Shown here: positions 1 to 11,362 of the stretch, piece after piece
How the letters are laid out: each line of letters opens with the position of its first letter
How positions within the stretch are numbered: position 1 is the stretch's first letter
Assembly: GCA_033980235.1 (NCBI GenBank)
Contig: CM067075.1
Coordinates: forward strand, 24,437,061-24,501,060
DNA length: 64,000 nt
Reading direction: 5' to 3'
From: Diadema setosum
Taxonomy: Eukaryota > Echinodermata > Echinoidea > Diadematoida > Diadematidae
Position numbers and translations under genes: made by a program
The notes under the pieces: generated by a model
Told to the model about the DNA's origin: nothing
Database searches by the model: none
What the model saw: the letters and a program-made list of their open reading frames with translations, nothing else

Positions 1-103
1 AAGGAAATTATGGAAAAAAAAACCCAAACTGTTAGTTTCTTTGTTCTTTGTATTTTTTATAAGTTTTGATAGAACACATAATCAAACATCTATTTTTCGC
101 ATA

Positions 104-396
104 CTCTCTAAAAAAAAAAATCGAGTGAAAATATTCACTCTTGAAGGAGTGAATACAAAAAGAGTGAATTTAGAGTGAAATTGGAGTGAATTTTGAGTGA
201 AAAATTTTCATTTTCACTCGTTTTAGAGTGACCTCAGGGATCACTCCAAAATCATCGGGTGATCCCTGGGGTCACTCCAAAATGAGTGAAAATGAACATT
301 TTCACTCAAAATTCACTCCAGTTTCACTCTAAATTCACTCTTTTTTGTATTCACTCCTTCAAGAGTGAATATTTTCACTCGAATATTTTTAGAGAG
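104..396. mobile_element. 293-bp hairpin MITE with TA target duplication
   Basis: This is an almost perfect palindrome. The ends read CTCTCTAAAAA and TTTTTAGAGAG, and both arms repeat the words GAGTGAA/TTCACTC many times around a centre near position 250. It is flanked by TA at 102-103 and 397-398. The paralogous site in copy B has a single TA and no insert, which defines the ends exactly. A TA duplication is typical of Tc1/mariner-type transposase targets. There is no coding capacity, so it would be moved in trans. Confidence 0.9.
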
Positions 397-703
397 TACA
401 TTAATCAGTTTTAGCAGCCTGAGAACACACAAAAGCAGCATAAGTCCTCAAAACATGTGTTCCTTATTATGGTCTTAGAAAATGCACATCATTTCAATCT
501 AGCCCCTTGGCAGCCAATTAAATTCTTGTGTATGTATTATACATGTAGAGATTGTATTGCCTTACGTGACTTCACTGCTCACAATGTAATGATGTCGATC
601 CTCGCTGCATCAGTCACATGATTCATTATGACCAATCATCTACCAGTATTTATGTGTATCATTTATCTTAATAATACAGAATTATCATCTATTCCATCCT
701 TAG

Positions 704-2955
704 CCACTCGGGTCATTCCCGCTTTCAAGGAATATTTGAAGGCGATGAACGAATTCATCGAATTCGTCTTTCTGAGAGATATCCCAGATATCATGCCGGA
801 TGATTACACCGGCAGCACCGGCGAAGTGGTGAGATCCTGCGGGACGGCGGAAGCAAAGTGGAAGGTGGAGAGACAGACATCCGAGGAAGAGATTGCAGAA
901 AGGGAAGTTGGAGAGGGAGAAGCAGTAGCTGACATCTCAGAGAAAGCTGACGACGAGGAAGGGGGAAACGTGGTTGTGGAGAGAGAACTCATGGAAGAGA
1001 AGCTAAAAATGGCGTCAGTGGAAGACATCACGGCTCAGACGAGGAGAGAGTGCGCAGATGAGAAGGAAGAGATGGATGAGGAGAGTCAAAAGAATGTTGG
1101 AAATGAGGCATCTTCAGACAGCTTTGAATTAGTCGCTGCGAAATATCAACAAGAACCTACGGAGGAGGAGGAGGAAACTAAGCAGTCGTTGAGAGAGGAG
1201 GACGAGGGGGAAGAGGAGGAGTATGAAGAGAAAGGTGATGAGAATACGCAGCCGGAGGAGGAGGAGAAAGAGGAGACGGCGCAGATGGCGAGGGAGGAAG
1301 ACGAGAAGTGCTGGCAAGAAGAAAATGTGGAGACTGAGGAAGAGAAGGACGAGTGTAGGCTCATGGAGGAAAACAAGGAAATGGTGAAGGGAGCAGAGTA
1401 TCAGGAGCAGGAGACGACGCAGAGAGCGGATCAGGAAGAGGAGTGCTGGCTAGAGGAGAATGAGCGGTTTGAAGAGGAGGAGGAGGAGGAGGAGGCGTTG
1501 AGGCAGATGGAGGACAGGGAGTTCGAGGAGGAAGCAGAGTTAGACAGACATGAGAAGATCAAGAATCAGATCGAGATCGAGGAGGAGGAGGAGGACAGAC
1601 AGCAGCAGGAAGGCGGGGCGAGGAAGGAAGACGAGGGGTGCTCGCAAGAGGTTAATGAGCAGCTTGGAGATGAGAAGGATCAAGATGCGTTTGGGCAGAT
1701 GGAGAACTGGGAGACTGAGGGGATAGCAGAGTACTGGCATGAGAACATCAATGATCAGATCGAGATTGAGGATGACGAGGAGGAGGAGGAGGAAGAGGAG
1801 AGGAGGAGGCAACATAAAATTGGTTCGGGACCTGAACAAGAGGAGGAGGAGGAGGAGGAGGAAGGCTGGGCGAGGGAGGAAGACGAGGAATGCTGGCAAG
1901 AAGAGAATGAACAGATTGGGGAGGAGAAGGATGAGGATAAGCTATTGGAGGAAAACTGGGAAATGGCGAGGGGAGCAGAGTGTCGGGAGCAGGAGGAGAC
2001 GAAGCAGATAGCAGTTGAGAAAGACGAGGAGTGCTGGCAAGAAGAGAATGTGCAACTTGAAGAGGAGGAGGAGGAGGAGGCGTTGAGGCAGATGGAGGAC
2101 AGGGAGACTGAGGGGGAAGCGGAGTTTTACAGGCACGAGGAGATCAAGAATCAGATCGAGACTGAGGAGAAGAAGGAGGAGGAGGAGGGGCAGCAACAGA
2201 AAATTGATGCGAAATGTAAACATGAGGAGGAGCAGGAGAAAAGAGAAAACAATATGCAAGAACGGGACGAGCCGCCGGAGAAGGCGGAGCTACAGATGGA
2301 CGGACAGGATGAATATGCAAAGGGTGAGGTGGCTGGAAAGGATGAGGAGCAAGGAGATAGAAATGAGATTGACAAGGCAGAGGAGCCCGATGTAGTAAAT
2401 AGGGATGAGAAGGAAAGACTGGCATCAAGGGAGCTAAACGAGATACAGAAAGGAGATGAGGAGAAGAGGCAACAGGGGTTGCGAGAGATAAATCAAGAAG
2501 ACCAACACGAAAACGAGAACGTGAGAGAGCCAGATAAGGCTCAGGAAGAGAAGACTTGTATTGTTGAGGAGAAGGAACAGAAAATGGTGGTAGAAGGAGT
2601 ATCTACAGAAGAGAGGGCAATTCTGGATGTGTACGACAGCGGGGAAGCGTTTGAGGACAATAATGGGTTTGAAGAAAGGGGCATCGAGAATTCTGGGCTG
2701 GGGGAGGTAAAGGAGGAAACCGGAAAGTCTGCTGCTGAAAAACAAGTGACAAGGAATGGCAAAGGACAAGTTCTGTATGAGGAGAGCATACCAGCAGAGT
2801 TTGAAGGAAATATGGAAGAGGGCATGACAAGGGAAACCTCACAAGAAAACGTCATGCTATCGAACCACACCAAGAGGGAGAAGAAATCTTCACGAAAGTG
2901 GTGGACAATCTTTACATGCTGTATCAGCAGAAAGAGGCACGGCGATGAAGAGTAA
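704..2955 (+). CDS. Acidic Glu-rich repeat protein, copy A (exon 2; exon 1 outside window)
   Basis: I do not recognise this family. The frame opens at a splice acceptor (ccatccttAG, 702-703) and runs about 750 codons to TAA. Residues just after the acceptor (VIPAFKEYLKAMNEFIEF) look like a short ordered N-terminal segment. Most of the protein is Glu-rich and probably forms charged helix or coiled coil. It holds five diverged units, each opening with a CWQEEN-like motif, at nucleotides 1309, 1444, 1639, 1891 and 2032. Three units continue with QMED/QMEN-like text and an IEIE stretch. The C-terminus is basic with two cysteines (RKWWTIFTCCISRKRHGDEE), which might be a lipid- or membrane-binding tail. 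An ATG at 628 opens the same frame but lies in the intron before the acceptor. Copy B has a stop after that ATG, so I do not use it. By analogy with copy B, exon 1 should lie some 800 bases left of the window. Function is unknown. Confidence 0.75.
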
Positions 2956-3046
2956 GGGAAGGGAGGGGGCGGTGAGCTAGGATTTGGGGTAAAATCAGCG
3001 ATGATTAGAAAAAAGATTTATGTACATAAGAATATTGGATTGGAAA

Positions 3047-3052
3047 AATAAA
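3047..3052 (+). promoter_or_regulatory. Poly(A) signal, acidic gene copy A
   Basis: AATAAA lies 92 bases after the stop codon, in a context conserved with copy B (ggaaaAATAAAtcca). Confidence 0.6.
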
Positions 3053-3774
3053 TCCAAGAATTGTAAATAGCTTATAATTTCTTCTGGTCCTGTTTTCTCA
3101 TTTCAAAAGTCCATTCTGGGAGTACAATACAGACAGAGAAACAAAACGTGATATGTGAGTTCTTATGTAAGAATGTAAAGAAAAGAATGGCTAAAATAAT
3201 AGTATTTGTTCACCGATGTGAGCAGGGGTCGGTACACAATATTAGGTCTAATGATTCGAAAATGAGAGACGGCTGTTTGATGCAAAACGAAAAAGGAGAA
3301 CATCCAATATTAACAGGCCAAGGTGCAATATCATCTTAAAATGAGAATGTTTTAACATCTAAAGTATAGCGGGAAAACTAAGTTGTTACACTTAAAAGAA
3401 AAAAAAATATATATATATCACATATTTAGGGCCTATTATCATGATTATATACACACATACAGAGAGAGGAGAGAAAGCGCTGAATTGTAGCTACCAGTTA
3501 ACATGCGATTTGTGTCTTGTAAATTTGTGTCTTTGCATGCAATATGTGCCGTTTTGTACTGGGAATTGGTATTATAATGTATACACGTCAATATGTTGAA
3601 CAAGTCTCAGTATAACATGGCTATGCGTATGAACAGTAATATATATATGTGTCTCTTTTCTGTGAATGCATTTCATTTGTTTTTATTCATAGAAAGCATG
3701 TTAACAAGGCCAATATCCTGATAGAGACAATAAATAATTTAATTGCACTGAATTAGATACACACACACACACAG

Positions 3775-3812
<38 letters not shown>

Positions 3813-3820
3813 TATATTTG

Positions 3821-3931
3821 TAGTCCACGTTATTATATCAAAAATAGGACAGAACTCGAGCTCATGCTGTCAATACAACAGTTTATTTTTGACACACAAG
3901 ATTAACTTAAATCAAAATCACTTGACAAAGG
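3821..3931. repeat. Dispersed repeat next to (TA)n
   Basis: The words GTAGTCCAC, AGGACAGAA, CTCATGCTGTC, TTGACACACAA and CACTTGACAAAGGGCAG occur in the same order at 34,050-34,185. Both copies sit beside a TA microsatellite, suggesting a mobile element with a TA-rich end. Confidence 0.7.
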
Positions 3932-4723
3932 GCAGGTCATTATTACTTTCATTATCGTCATGATTATGATTATTATTATCATCATTATCATTATTATCAT
4001 CATCATCAGTATCATTCCAGAAGCGACACTTCGTGGCGGAGGCATTTAAAATAAAATAAGAAGGAGAAAGATCTAAAAATGATGTTACATTCAGCCACCT
4101 ACTTGTGTTGGACCCCATGATATGATTTCAAGGTCTGGTCATCACATTGCATGTCTTGAGCAGGGATAAATGTTAAATTGAAATGTGTCACTATAATTTG
4201 CATCTTTACATGCCAATTGAGTTATTTTTATATCACTTTATATCCTGAATGACAATTGGAGTGAAATAAAAAAAAAATCTATTGCGGTATGACTATAATT
4301 AACAGGCATTGACACATATAATTTTGTTAATCTGGTAAAATGTCAAAACAAAGTGACAGCTTATGATACGAAATGAAGCAGTTGTGCTAAAAGAAGACCC
4401 TCAGGAGATGAAATTTCATAGTACTGTTTAGCAACACAATATTTTTTTTATCATAACAATGTACATGGTGGAAACTTTGATTCAAGTGAAACATACATGC
4501 AGCAGTTTCTACATCATAGGATAGTGGAAACATAAAAACATTGATATAACTTCAAACCAACAACAGCAAAAAAAAAAATGAGTTGTGTGCGGGCTTCAAG
4601 CCCTATTAGCATATATAAAACATGTGCTAAAACATGAGTCATTTCACATTCTTCGAAATTAGAATTCAAATATTTTTTTTTAATCAAAATTCCATTTGAC
4701 CATAGGCAGGCAACACGGACATT

Positions 4724-4775
<52 letters not shown>

Positions 4776-5199
4776 TTACATAATGTTTATTCATTATCTA
4801 TTTAATCTAAAAAGTCTTCTTTTAAGAGAAAAGAAGATTCTACAGTCTTAAAAGATTGACAGGGTAGTCTGATTCATAAAAACCCAGTTAAATCTGGAAA
4901 TGTTGTAGACATACTAGACCATTGTATTAAAAAAAAAAACACACACACACACAACAATTTGGGTAAAATATTGCAAATAAAGTGGCTTTAAAATCCTTAG
5001 GGAGTATGATTTTTAAAAAAAGCAGATTTCGAAAAATACAATGAACATCTTTTTTTATTTTTGTTTTGTTTTGTTTTTTGTTTTGTTTTTGTTTGTTTTA
5101 CAAAACTGCATATCCAACACAAAACAACACCACGAAATGTTGATTGATCTATAACTGAGAAAATAAAGTCTCGTTTAACGTGATAAAAATACGTTAGTT

Positions 5200-5469
5200 T
5201 CACCAGGCCGGGAAAGACCCCAATCCTTTCATGGGCGACAGTGTGCAGGGAAAAGTAAATTGTAATAACGACGCATCTATAGCACAATATAGTTCGTTGA
5301 GGTTATCATCGGGGTCTGCAGCGACGAGAGACTTCCTGGACCAGAGTGGATATGCAACAGACTTCGGTACCTCGACGAACTGGAAGACGGCGGCATTGAC
5401 GTATTGTGGGGGACCAGACACAGTTTGATCCTGCACGTAAATCAGTTCGCCGTTTTTCAGTGGCTTGAC
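5200..5469 (-). CDS. Unidentified open exon-like segment
   Basis: Minus-strand frame of about 90 codons, from a possible acceptor (atttacAG, 5470-5471) to a stop at 5200-5202. It reads ...GELIYVQDQTVSGPPQYV... and has unusually high GC for this area. I do not recognise a family. It cannot continue the esterase gene: in the phase left by esterase exon 9 it would stop after three codons, and a proper terminal esterase exon was found elsewhere. It may be an orphan or decayed exon. Confidence 0.3.
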   Translation of the reverse strand, partial: VKPLKNGELIYVQDQTVSGPPQYVNAAVFQFVEVPKSVAYPLWSRKSLVAADPDDNLNELYCAIDASLLQFTFPCTLSPMKGLGSFPAW

Positions 5470-6507
5470 TTCAGTACAAGTCTGTAAATCTAGACATGTA
5501 TTTGGTGAAGCCTACTGATTTCATGAAGCTATTTATTAAAGCCATTTCAACAAAGCTTTGCGAGAATATGCACTTGACTCATTCTCCGAGAGCGTTCAAA
5601 TCAATATTTTTCTGATTGCCCTTGAAATGGTAACTGATGTAATGATTATATTTCGAATACTCGTGGGGATTAGCTTCACCACAGAGAGTTATATAGAAAT
5701 ACAAGAATGCAAGTAACCTTTTCTGCCATTTTCATACAGTGAATTTTCTTCTTCATCATCTTCTTCAGTTTTTTTTTTTTTTTTCAAGGCGAAGAAAAAC
5801 AGATGATAAAAAACGGTAACCGTTCTCGGTTCGTGTATCGCCACGTATCATTTTGAGAAAACGCAACCCCCCCCCCCCCCCTCCTGAGACAATAAAACCA
5901 GTGAACGGTCCTGCGATTTTGCCAAAATAAGAGATGATCATGATGATGATGATGCTAATTATAGTTATAATGATAATACTATTACTACTACTACTAATAA
6001 TAATAATAATGATAGCAACAATAAAAACAATGACCATCTATTCAGAATCATAATTTATAAATCATTTATTCAAATGACATTTTCTATGACACATTCTGTC
6101 TCAAGTGGACTTTATCACATCACATTTACTCCTCGCTGATTGCTTAATATCCGCAAAGCAATCTGTGGCTAGGCAGATTGAGATATTTGCGCGTGCGTAT
6201 ACCTGTCCGAAGTGTCCGAAGATTTCTAGGTATCGGTGTATAATTTTATGTAGTTTGATCAATTGTAAATTGTGAATTCAACTCCAGCGGTAGAAAAAAA
6301 AAATCGCACGGAATGCGTGTAGCCTGCTGGTACTGGCAACAAACGTATTGTACACTCTATAATCTAATTTGCATATTATGCGCGTTACTGCGCTGATGTT
6401 GCGCGGGTGCTTATTGAATGTCGAGGCGAAACAACATTGTTACATCACTCTCACGCATGCGCAAAAGTATACAGTGCATAGCTATGGCAACATAAACGGC
6501 ACTTGCC

Positions 6508-6515
6508 TATAAATA
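6508..6515 (+). promoter_or_regulatory. TATA box of acidic gene copy B
   Basis: TATAAATA lies 138 bases before the ATG at 6653. A palindromic NRF1-like CGCATGCGC is found 46 bases upstream (6454-6462). A transcription start near 6540 would give a 5' UTR of roughly 110 bases. This is a sequence match only. Confidence 0.5.
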
Positions 6516-6652
6516 CGATGTTCACATATAGGTTGTTACCTATTTTAGGCTGTATGCTTGAGCTCTTAACGCTTGACTACTGTCACACGTTGATTTTGAG
6601 CGATTTTTTCTGGCTTTCATCGATTCGACGGTTGAAATTCTACCAATCGACC

Positions 6653-6665
6653 ATGAGCGACGAAC
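6653..6665 (+). CDS. Exon 1 coding part of acidic gene copy B
   Basis: ATG AGC GAC GAA C is followed by GTAAGTTC. The intron (6666-7895) contains one palindromic repeat (6835-7238) and the left part of the duplicated block. Confidence 0.65.
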
Positions 6666-9600
6666 GTAAGTTCTCCTTTATATTTATCTAGAGCATTGTC
6701 AATAATTTTTCTTAAGATTAAGTTTGCAAAGACACCTTGGCAGGTATTAATTTCAATGTCATCCTGCTGGTATTAGTCCCGCGTCTTGGCGACAACTTCT
6801 GCTAGGGGAAAGTGGAGTATTAAAGACGGCCCCCTTAAAGGGATGGTGCAATTTCGGTTGAAATGGGGCTACAGGTTTTCAACGATTTTTTATGATTTTG
6901 TTTTTTTTTTGATAATGAAAAACATCTTATGAGATATGAAAGAACATAATCAATATAATTCTAAGAGGAATTCAAAGTTTATTTGATTTTGAAATGACTG
7001 AGATATCCAAAACAAAGCAATCCTAATAAAAGGTGGGACCCACCTCTTATGAAGATCGCTTTATCTTCCTTTGTTTTTGGATATTTCAGCCATTTCAAAA
7101 CCGATTTTCATCAAGTGAACTTTGAATTTCCCATAGAATTATACGCTCTTTAACATGTCATACAATGGTTTAGAAAGCATCTTCCCAAAGGTTAAAGGCT
7201 GAATCCTCACCTGAACCAATACTTCACCATCCCTTTAACTTTCGAGGCTCGTTATTCTTCGCCATTCTTAATCTAGAGGGATTTGGAAATTGTTCTTTGG
7301 TGTATGAATTATGTTGTGTCCGCGTATTGCTACTCACTCACGTTGATTTAATCAGACAAAATGTTTCACTATTTGACTAAAATACAACATTAGTTATTTC
7401 TTACCATAGGCTGTTTTACCCTAGGCCTCGGGTAAGGCGAGCCACATAGGGGTGGCAAAAAAACGGACCAAGGCAGTTCAGAGAAAAAGGAAATTATGAA
7501 AAAAAAAAAAAACCCAAGCAGATAGTTTCTTTGTTCTTTGTATTTTTAAAAGTTTTAATAAAACACATAATCAGACATCTATTTTTGGCATACATCAATC
7601 AGTTTTAGCAGCCTGAGCACACACAAAAGCAGCCAAAGTCCTCAAAACATGTGTTATATTATGGTCTTAGAAAATGCACATCACTTCAATCTAGCCCCTT
7701 GGCAGCCAATTAAATTCTTGTGTATGTATTATACATGTAGAGACTGTATTGCCTTACGTGACTTCACTGCTCACAATGTAACGATGTCGATCCTCGCTGC
7801 ATCAGTCACATGATTCATTATGACCAATCACCGACCAATATTTATGTGAATCATTTATCTTAATAATACAGAATTATCATCTATTCCATCCTCAGCCACT
7901 CGGGTGATTCCCGCTTTCAAGGAATATTTGAAGGCGATGAACGAATTCATCGAATTCGTCTTTCTGAGAGATATCCCAGACATCATGCCGGATGATTACA
8001 CCGGCAACACCGGCGAAGTCGTGAGATCCTGCGAGGCGACGGAGGCAAAGTGGAAGGTGCAGAGACAGACATCCGAGGATCAAGAGATTGCAGAAAGGGA
8101 AGTTGGGGAAGGAGAAGCAGTAGCTGACATCTCAGAGAAAGCTAACGACGAGGAAGGGGGAAACGTGGTTGTGGAGAGAGAACACACCGAAGAGAAACTA
8201 GAAATGGCGTCAGTGGAAGACATCACGGCTCAGACGAGGAGAGAGTGCGCAGATGAGAAGGAAGAGACGGATGAGGAGAGTCAAAAGAATGATGGAAATA
8301 AGGCATCTTCAGACAGCTTTGAACTAGTCGCTGCGAAATATCGACAAGAACCTGGGGAGGAGGAGGAGGAAACTAAGCAGTCGTTGAGAGAGGAGGACGA
8401 GGGGGAAGAGGAGGAGTATGAAGAGAAAGGTGATGAGAATACGCAGCTGGAGGAGGAGGAGGAGAAAAAGGAGACGGCGCAGATGGCGAGGGAGGAAGAC
8501 GAGAAGTCCTGGCAAGAGGAAAATGTGGAAACTGAGGAAGAGAAGGACGAGTGTAGGCTCATGGAGGAAAACAAGGAAATGGTGAAGGGAGCAGAGTATC
8601 AGGAGCAGGAGACGACGCAGAGAGCGGATCAGGAAGAGGAGTGCTGGCTAGAGGAGAATGAGCAGCTTGAAGAGGAGGAGGAGGAGGAGGCGTTGAGGCA
8701 GATGGAGGACAGGGAGATCGAGGAGGAAGCAGAGTTAGACAGACACGAGAAGATCACGAATGAGATCGAGATCGAGGAGGAGGAGGAGGAGGAGGACAGG
8801 CAGCAACAGGAAATTGGTGCGAAATCTAAACATGATGAGGAGAAGCAGGAAGGCGGGGCGAGGAAGGAAGACGAGGGGTGCTCGCAAGAGGTTAATGAGC
8901 AGCTTGGAGATGAGAAGGATCAAGATGCGTTTGGGCAGATGGAGAACTGGGAGACTGAGGGGATAGCAGAGTACTGGCATGAGAACATCAATGATCAGAT
9001 CGAGATTGAGGATGACGAGGAGGAGGAGGAGGAAGAGGAGAGGAGGAGGCAACATAAAATTGGTTCGGGACCTGAACAAGAGGAGGAGGAGGAGGAGGAA
9101 GATGAAGCCTGGGCGAGGGAGGAAGACGAAGAGTGCTGGCAAGAAGAGAATAAACAGATTGGGGAGGAGAAGGATGAGGATAAGCTAGTGGAGGAAAACG
9201 GGGAAATGGCGAGGGGAGCAGAGTGTCGGGAGCAGGAGGAGACGAAGCAGATAGCAGTTGAGAAAGACGAGGAGTGCTGCCAAGAGGAGAATGTGCAACT
9301 TGAAGAGGAGGAGGAGGCGTTGAGGCAGATGGAAGACAGGGAGACTGAGGGGGAAGCGAAGTTTTACAGGCACGAGGAGATCAAGAATCAGATCGAGATT
9401 GAGGAGAAGGAGGAGGAGGAGGAGAAGGAGGGGCAGCAACAGAAAATTGATGCGAAAACTAAACATAAGGAGGAGCAGGAGAAAAGAGAGAACAATATGC
9501 AAGAACGGGACCAGCCGCCGGAGAAGGCGAAGCCACAGACGGACGGACAGGATGAATATGCAAAGGGTGAGATGGCTGGAGAGGATGAGGAGCAGGGAGA

Positions 9601-10198
9601 TAGAAATGAGATTGACGAGGCAGAGGAGCATGATGTAGTACATAGGGATGAGAAGGAAAGACTGGCATCAAGGGAGCTGAACGAGATACAGACAGGAGAT
9701 GAGGAGAAGAGGCAACGTGTGTTGCGCGAGAAAAGCCGGGAAGACCAACACGAAATTGAGAACGTGAGAGAGCCGGAGAAGGCTCAGGAAGGGAAGACTT
9801 GTATTGTTGAGGAGAAGAAACAGAAAATGGTGGTAGAAGGAGTATCTACAGAAGAGAGGGCAATTCTGGATGTGTACGACAGCGGGGAAGCGTTTGAGGA
9901 CAATAATGGGTTTGAAGAAAGGGGCTCCGAGACCTCTGGGCTGGGGGAGGTAAAGGAGGAAACCGGAAAGTTTGCTGCTGAAAGGCAGGTGGCAAGGAAT
10001 GGCAAAGGACAAGTTCTGTATGAGGAGAGCATTCCAGCAGAGTTTGAAGGAAATATGGAAGAGGGTATGACGAGGAAAACCCCACAAGAAAACGTCATGC
10101 TATCGAACCACACCAAGAGGGAGAAGAAATCTTCACGAAAGTGGTGGACAGTCTTTACATGCTGTATCAGCAGAAAGAGGCACGGCGATGAAGAGTGA
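6653..10198 (+). CDS. Acidic Glu-rich repeat protein, copy B: join(6653..6665, 7896..10198)
   Basis: This is the complete paralogue of copy A, with 771 predicted residues. Exon 1 codes for MSDE plus one base, then a consensus donor (C|GTAAGT). Exon 2 begins after ccatcctcAG with two bases. The phase closes exactly and reads on into TRVIPAFKEYLKAMNEF. The body is Glu-rich, with five repeat units at 8507, 8642, 8879, 9134 and 9275. Their opening CWQEEN motif has changed to SWQEEN in unit 1 and CCQEEN in unit 5. About eleven residues (near IGAKSKHDEEK) are present here and missing from copy A. The C-terminal basic CC tail is the same apart from one residue (WTVF for WTIF). No transmembrane segment or known domain is visible. 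A structural, scaffold or calcium-buffering role would be a guess. The acceptor, phase and TATA box make the gene model good, but the function is unknown. Confidence 0.75.
6835..7238. mobile_element. Palindromic MITE, TTAAAGGG family, copy 1
   Basis: The ends are TTAAAGGGATGGTG and CACCATCCCTTTAA. The inside is an imperfect inverted repeat with words such as GAAATGGCTGAGATATCC / GGATATTTCAGCCATTTC. There are five copies in this window (also 26385, 33221, 45989 and 48043). It sits in the intron of acidic gene copy B. Confidence 0.8.
7896..10198 (+). CDS. Exon 2 of acidic gene copy B
   Basis: The exon starts after AG at 7894-7895. It is open to TGA at 10196-10198, with no in-frame ATG before the one in KAMNEF. 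An upstream spliced start is therefore needed unless translation begins at that internal Met. Confidence 0.8.
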
Positions 10199-10290
10199 GG
10201 GAAGGGAAGGGGGTGAGCTAGGATTTGGGGTAAAATCAGCGATGATAAAAAAAAAAAAGTTTTATGTACATAAAAATATTGGATTGGAAA

Positions 10291-10296
10291 AATAAA
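10291..10296 (+). promoter_or_regulatory. Poly(A) signal, acidic gene copy B
   Basis: AATAAA lies 93 bases after the stop, at the same relative place as in copy A. Confidence 0.6.
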
Positions 10297-10871
10297 TCCA
10301 GGAATTATTGTAAATAGCTTATAATTTCTCCTGGTCCTGTTTTCTCATTTCAAAAGTCCGTTCTGGGAGTACAATACAGACAGAGAAAGAAAACGTGAAA
10401 TGTGAGTTCTTATGTAAAAATGTAAAGAAAAGAATGGCTTAAATAATTGTATTTGCTCACCGATGTGAGCAGGGGTCGGTACACAACATTAATGATTGGA
10501 AAATGAGAGACGGTTGAGCTGTAAAACGAAAAAAGAGTTGAATTGTAGCTATGTACCAGTTAACATGCAATTTGAGTCTTAACATGCAATACATGTATGT
10601 GCTCTTTTGTACTGGGAGTGGATAATATCATTATACACGTCAATATGTTCGTTGGACAAGCTTCGGTAACATGGTTATGTGTGTGAACTGCGATATTATG
10701 TGAATCAGTTCTGTGTATGTAATGTATTTTATATTTTTGTAGAAAGCATGTAGACATGGCCAGTATCCTGATATAGACAACAAATGATTTAATTGCACTG
10801 AATTGAATACACACACACACACACACACATACTATATAATTGTATATTGTTTGTTTAACTCTCCAATTTTA

Positions 10872-11362
10872 CACTCAGCAAAAAAAAAAAACCAAAAAAA
10901 AAAAACCGTAAACACTCATCCGAGATCATATTTTTCATAGAAGATTTTGATGAAAATCAATGAATTATATACCATATTAAAGGTCATTTAATTTGCTTTC
11001 AACCTAGTAGGTCAATATAAAGGGAAACTTCACGCATAAGTGAACACATCTGTTTTTATCCTCCAAGGCACAGAAGTAAAAATTGAAACAAAAATACATA
11101 AAGTTATTTTATTTCGTTTACAAATTCCCTATTTTACGCATAAAAAGACATTTTGTTCACTTCTGCATTTTTTTAATTTTGTGCCTTGGACGAGAAAAAG
11201 AAAGGTGTTCACTCATGCTTAAAGTTTCCCTTTTTTGAAATATCAAGTTGATGGCCAATCAAATTACCTTTCCGATGGTATATCATGCATTAACATTTAC
11301 GCAAACATTCTATGAGAAACATAAACTTGAAAAGTGTTTACTTTTTTTTTGCTGCACGAGTG
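10872..11362. mobile_element. Nested pair of fold-back MITEs
   Basis: The outer inverted repeat has ends near CACTCAGCAAAAA and TTTTTTGCTGCACGAGTG. Its arms share words such as GTAAACACT and ATATACCAT. A second palindrome (11019-11233, ends AAAGGGAAACTT / AAGTTTCCCTTT, with CCAAGGCAC arms) sits near its centre. Confidence 0.7.

Larger units (their letters stand above)
1..3775 (+). repeat. Segmental duplication, copy A
   Basis: This block is paralogous to 7489-10828. The similarity starts at base 1, so the real left edge is outside the window. It runs through the acidic protein gene and its 3' flank to the shared words around the AC microsatellite near 3760. Copy A differs by a 293-bp hairpin insertion (104-396), about 190 extra bases near 3300-3480, and small in-frame indels in the coding exon. 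Nucleotide identity across 5' flank, exon and 3' flank is high, so the duplication was genomic, not a retrocopy. Both copies keep the intron acceptor. Confidence 0.9.
3060..6400. other. Non-coding stretch between the duplicated genes
   Basis: Contents are the copy A 3' flank, TA/AC microsatellites near 3760-3820, a dispersed repeat at 3821-3931 shared with 34 kb, a 47-bp poly-A tract (4727-4773), and a short C-run near 5870. Apart from the open segment at 5200-5469 I see no gene. Confidence 0.6.
7489..10828 (+). repeat. Segmental duplication, copy B
   Basis: This is the partner of 1-3775, in direct orientation with an offset of roughly 7.2-7.5 kb. It keeps the site that is empty of the hairpin transposon found in copy A (around 7588-7596, reading gcatacatcaatcag). 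The similarity ends at an AC microsatellite, after which the flanks diverge. Confidence 0.9.

Noticed and set aside
628..711. ATG at 628 as the start of acidic protein copy A
   Set aside because: It lies in the intron upstream of a conserved acceptor. The paralogous ATG in copy B (7820) meets TGA nine codons later, and the spliced MSDE exon fits in phase.
804..2873. Several antisense frames rich in Leu or Ser over the acidic genes
   Set aside because: They are complements of GAG/GAA repeats (CTC/TTC) and have no signal of their own.
5200..5469. Minus-strand frame as the last exon of the esterase
   Set aside because: Joined in the phase left by exon 9 it stops after three codons, and exon 10 at 13050-13168 fits in phase and in family.
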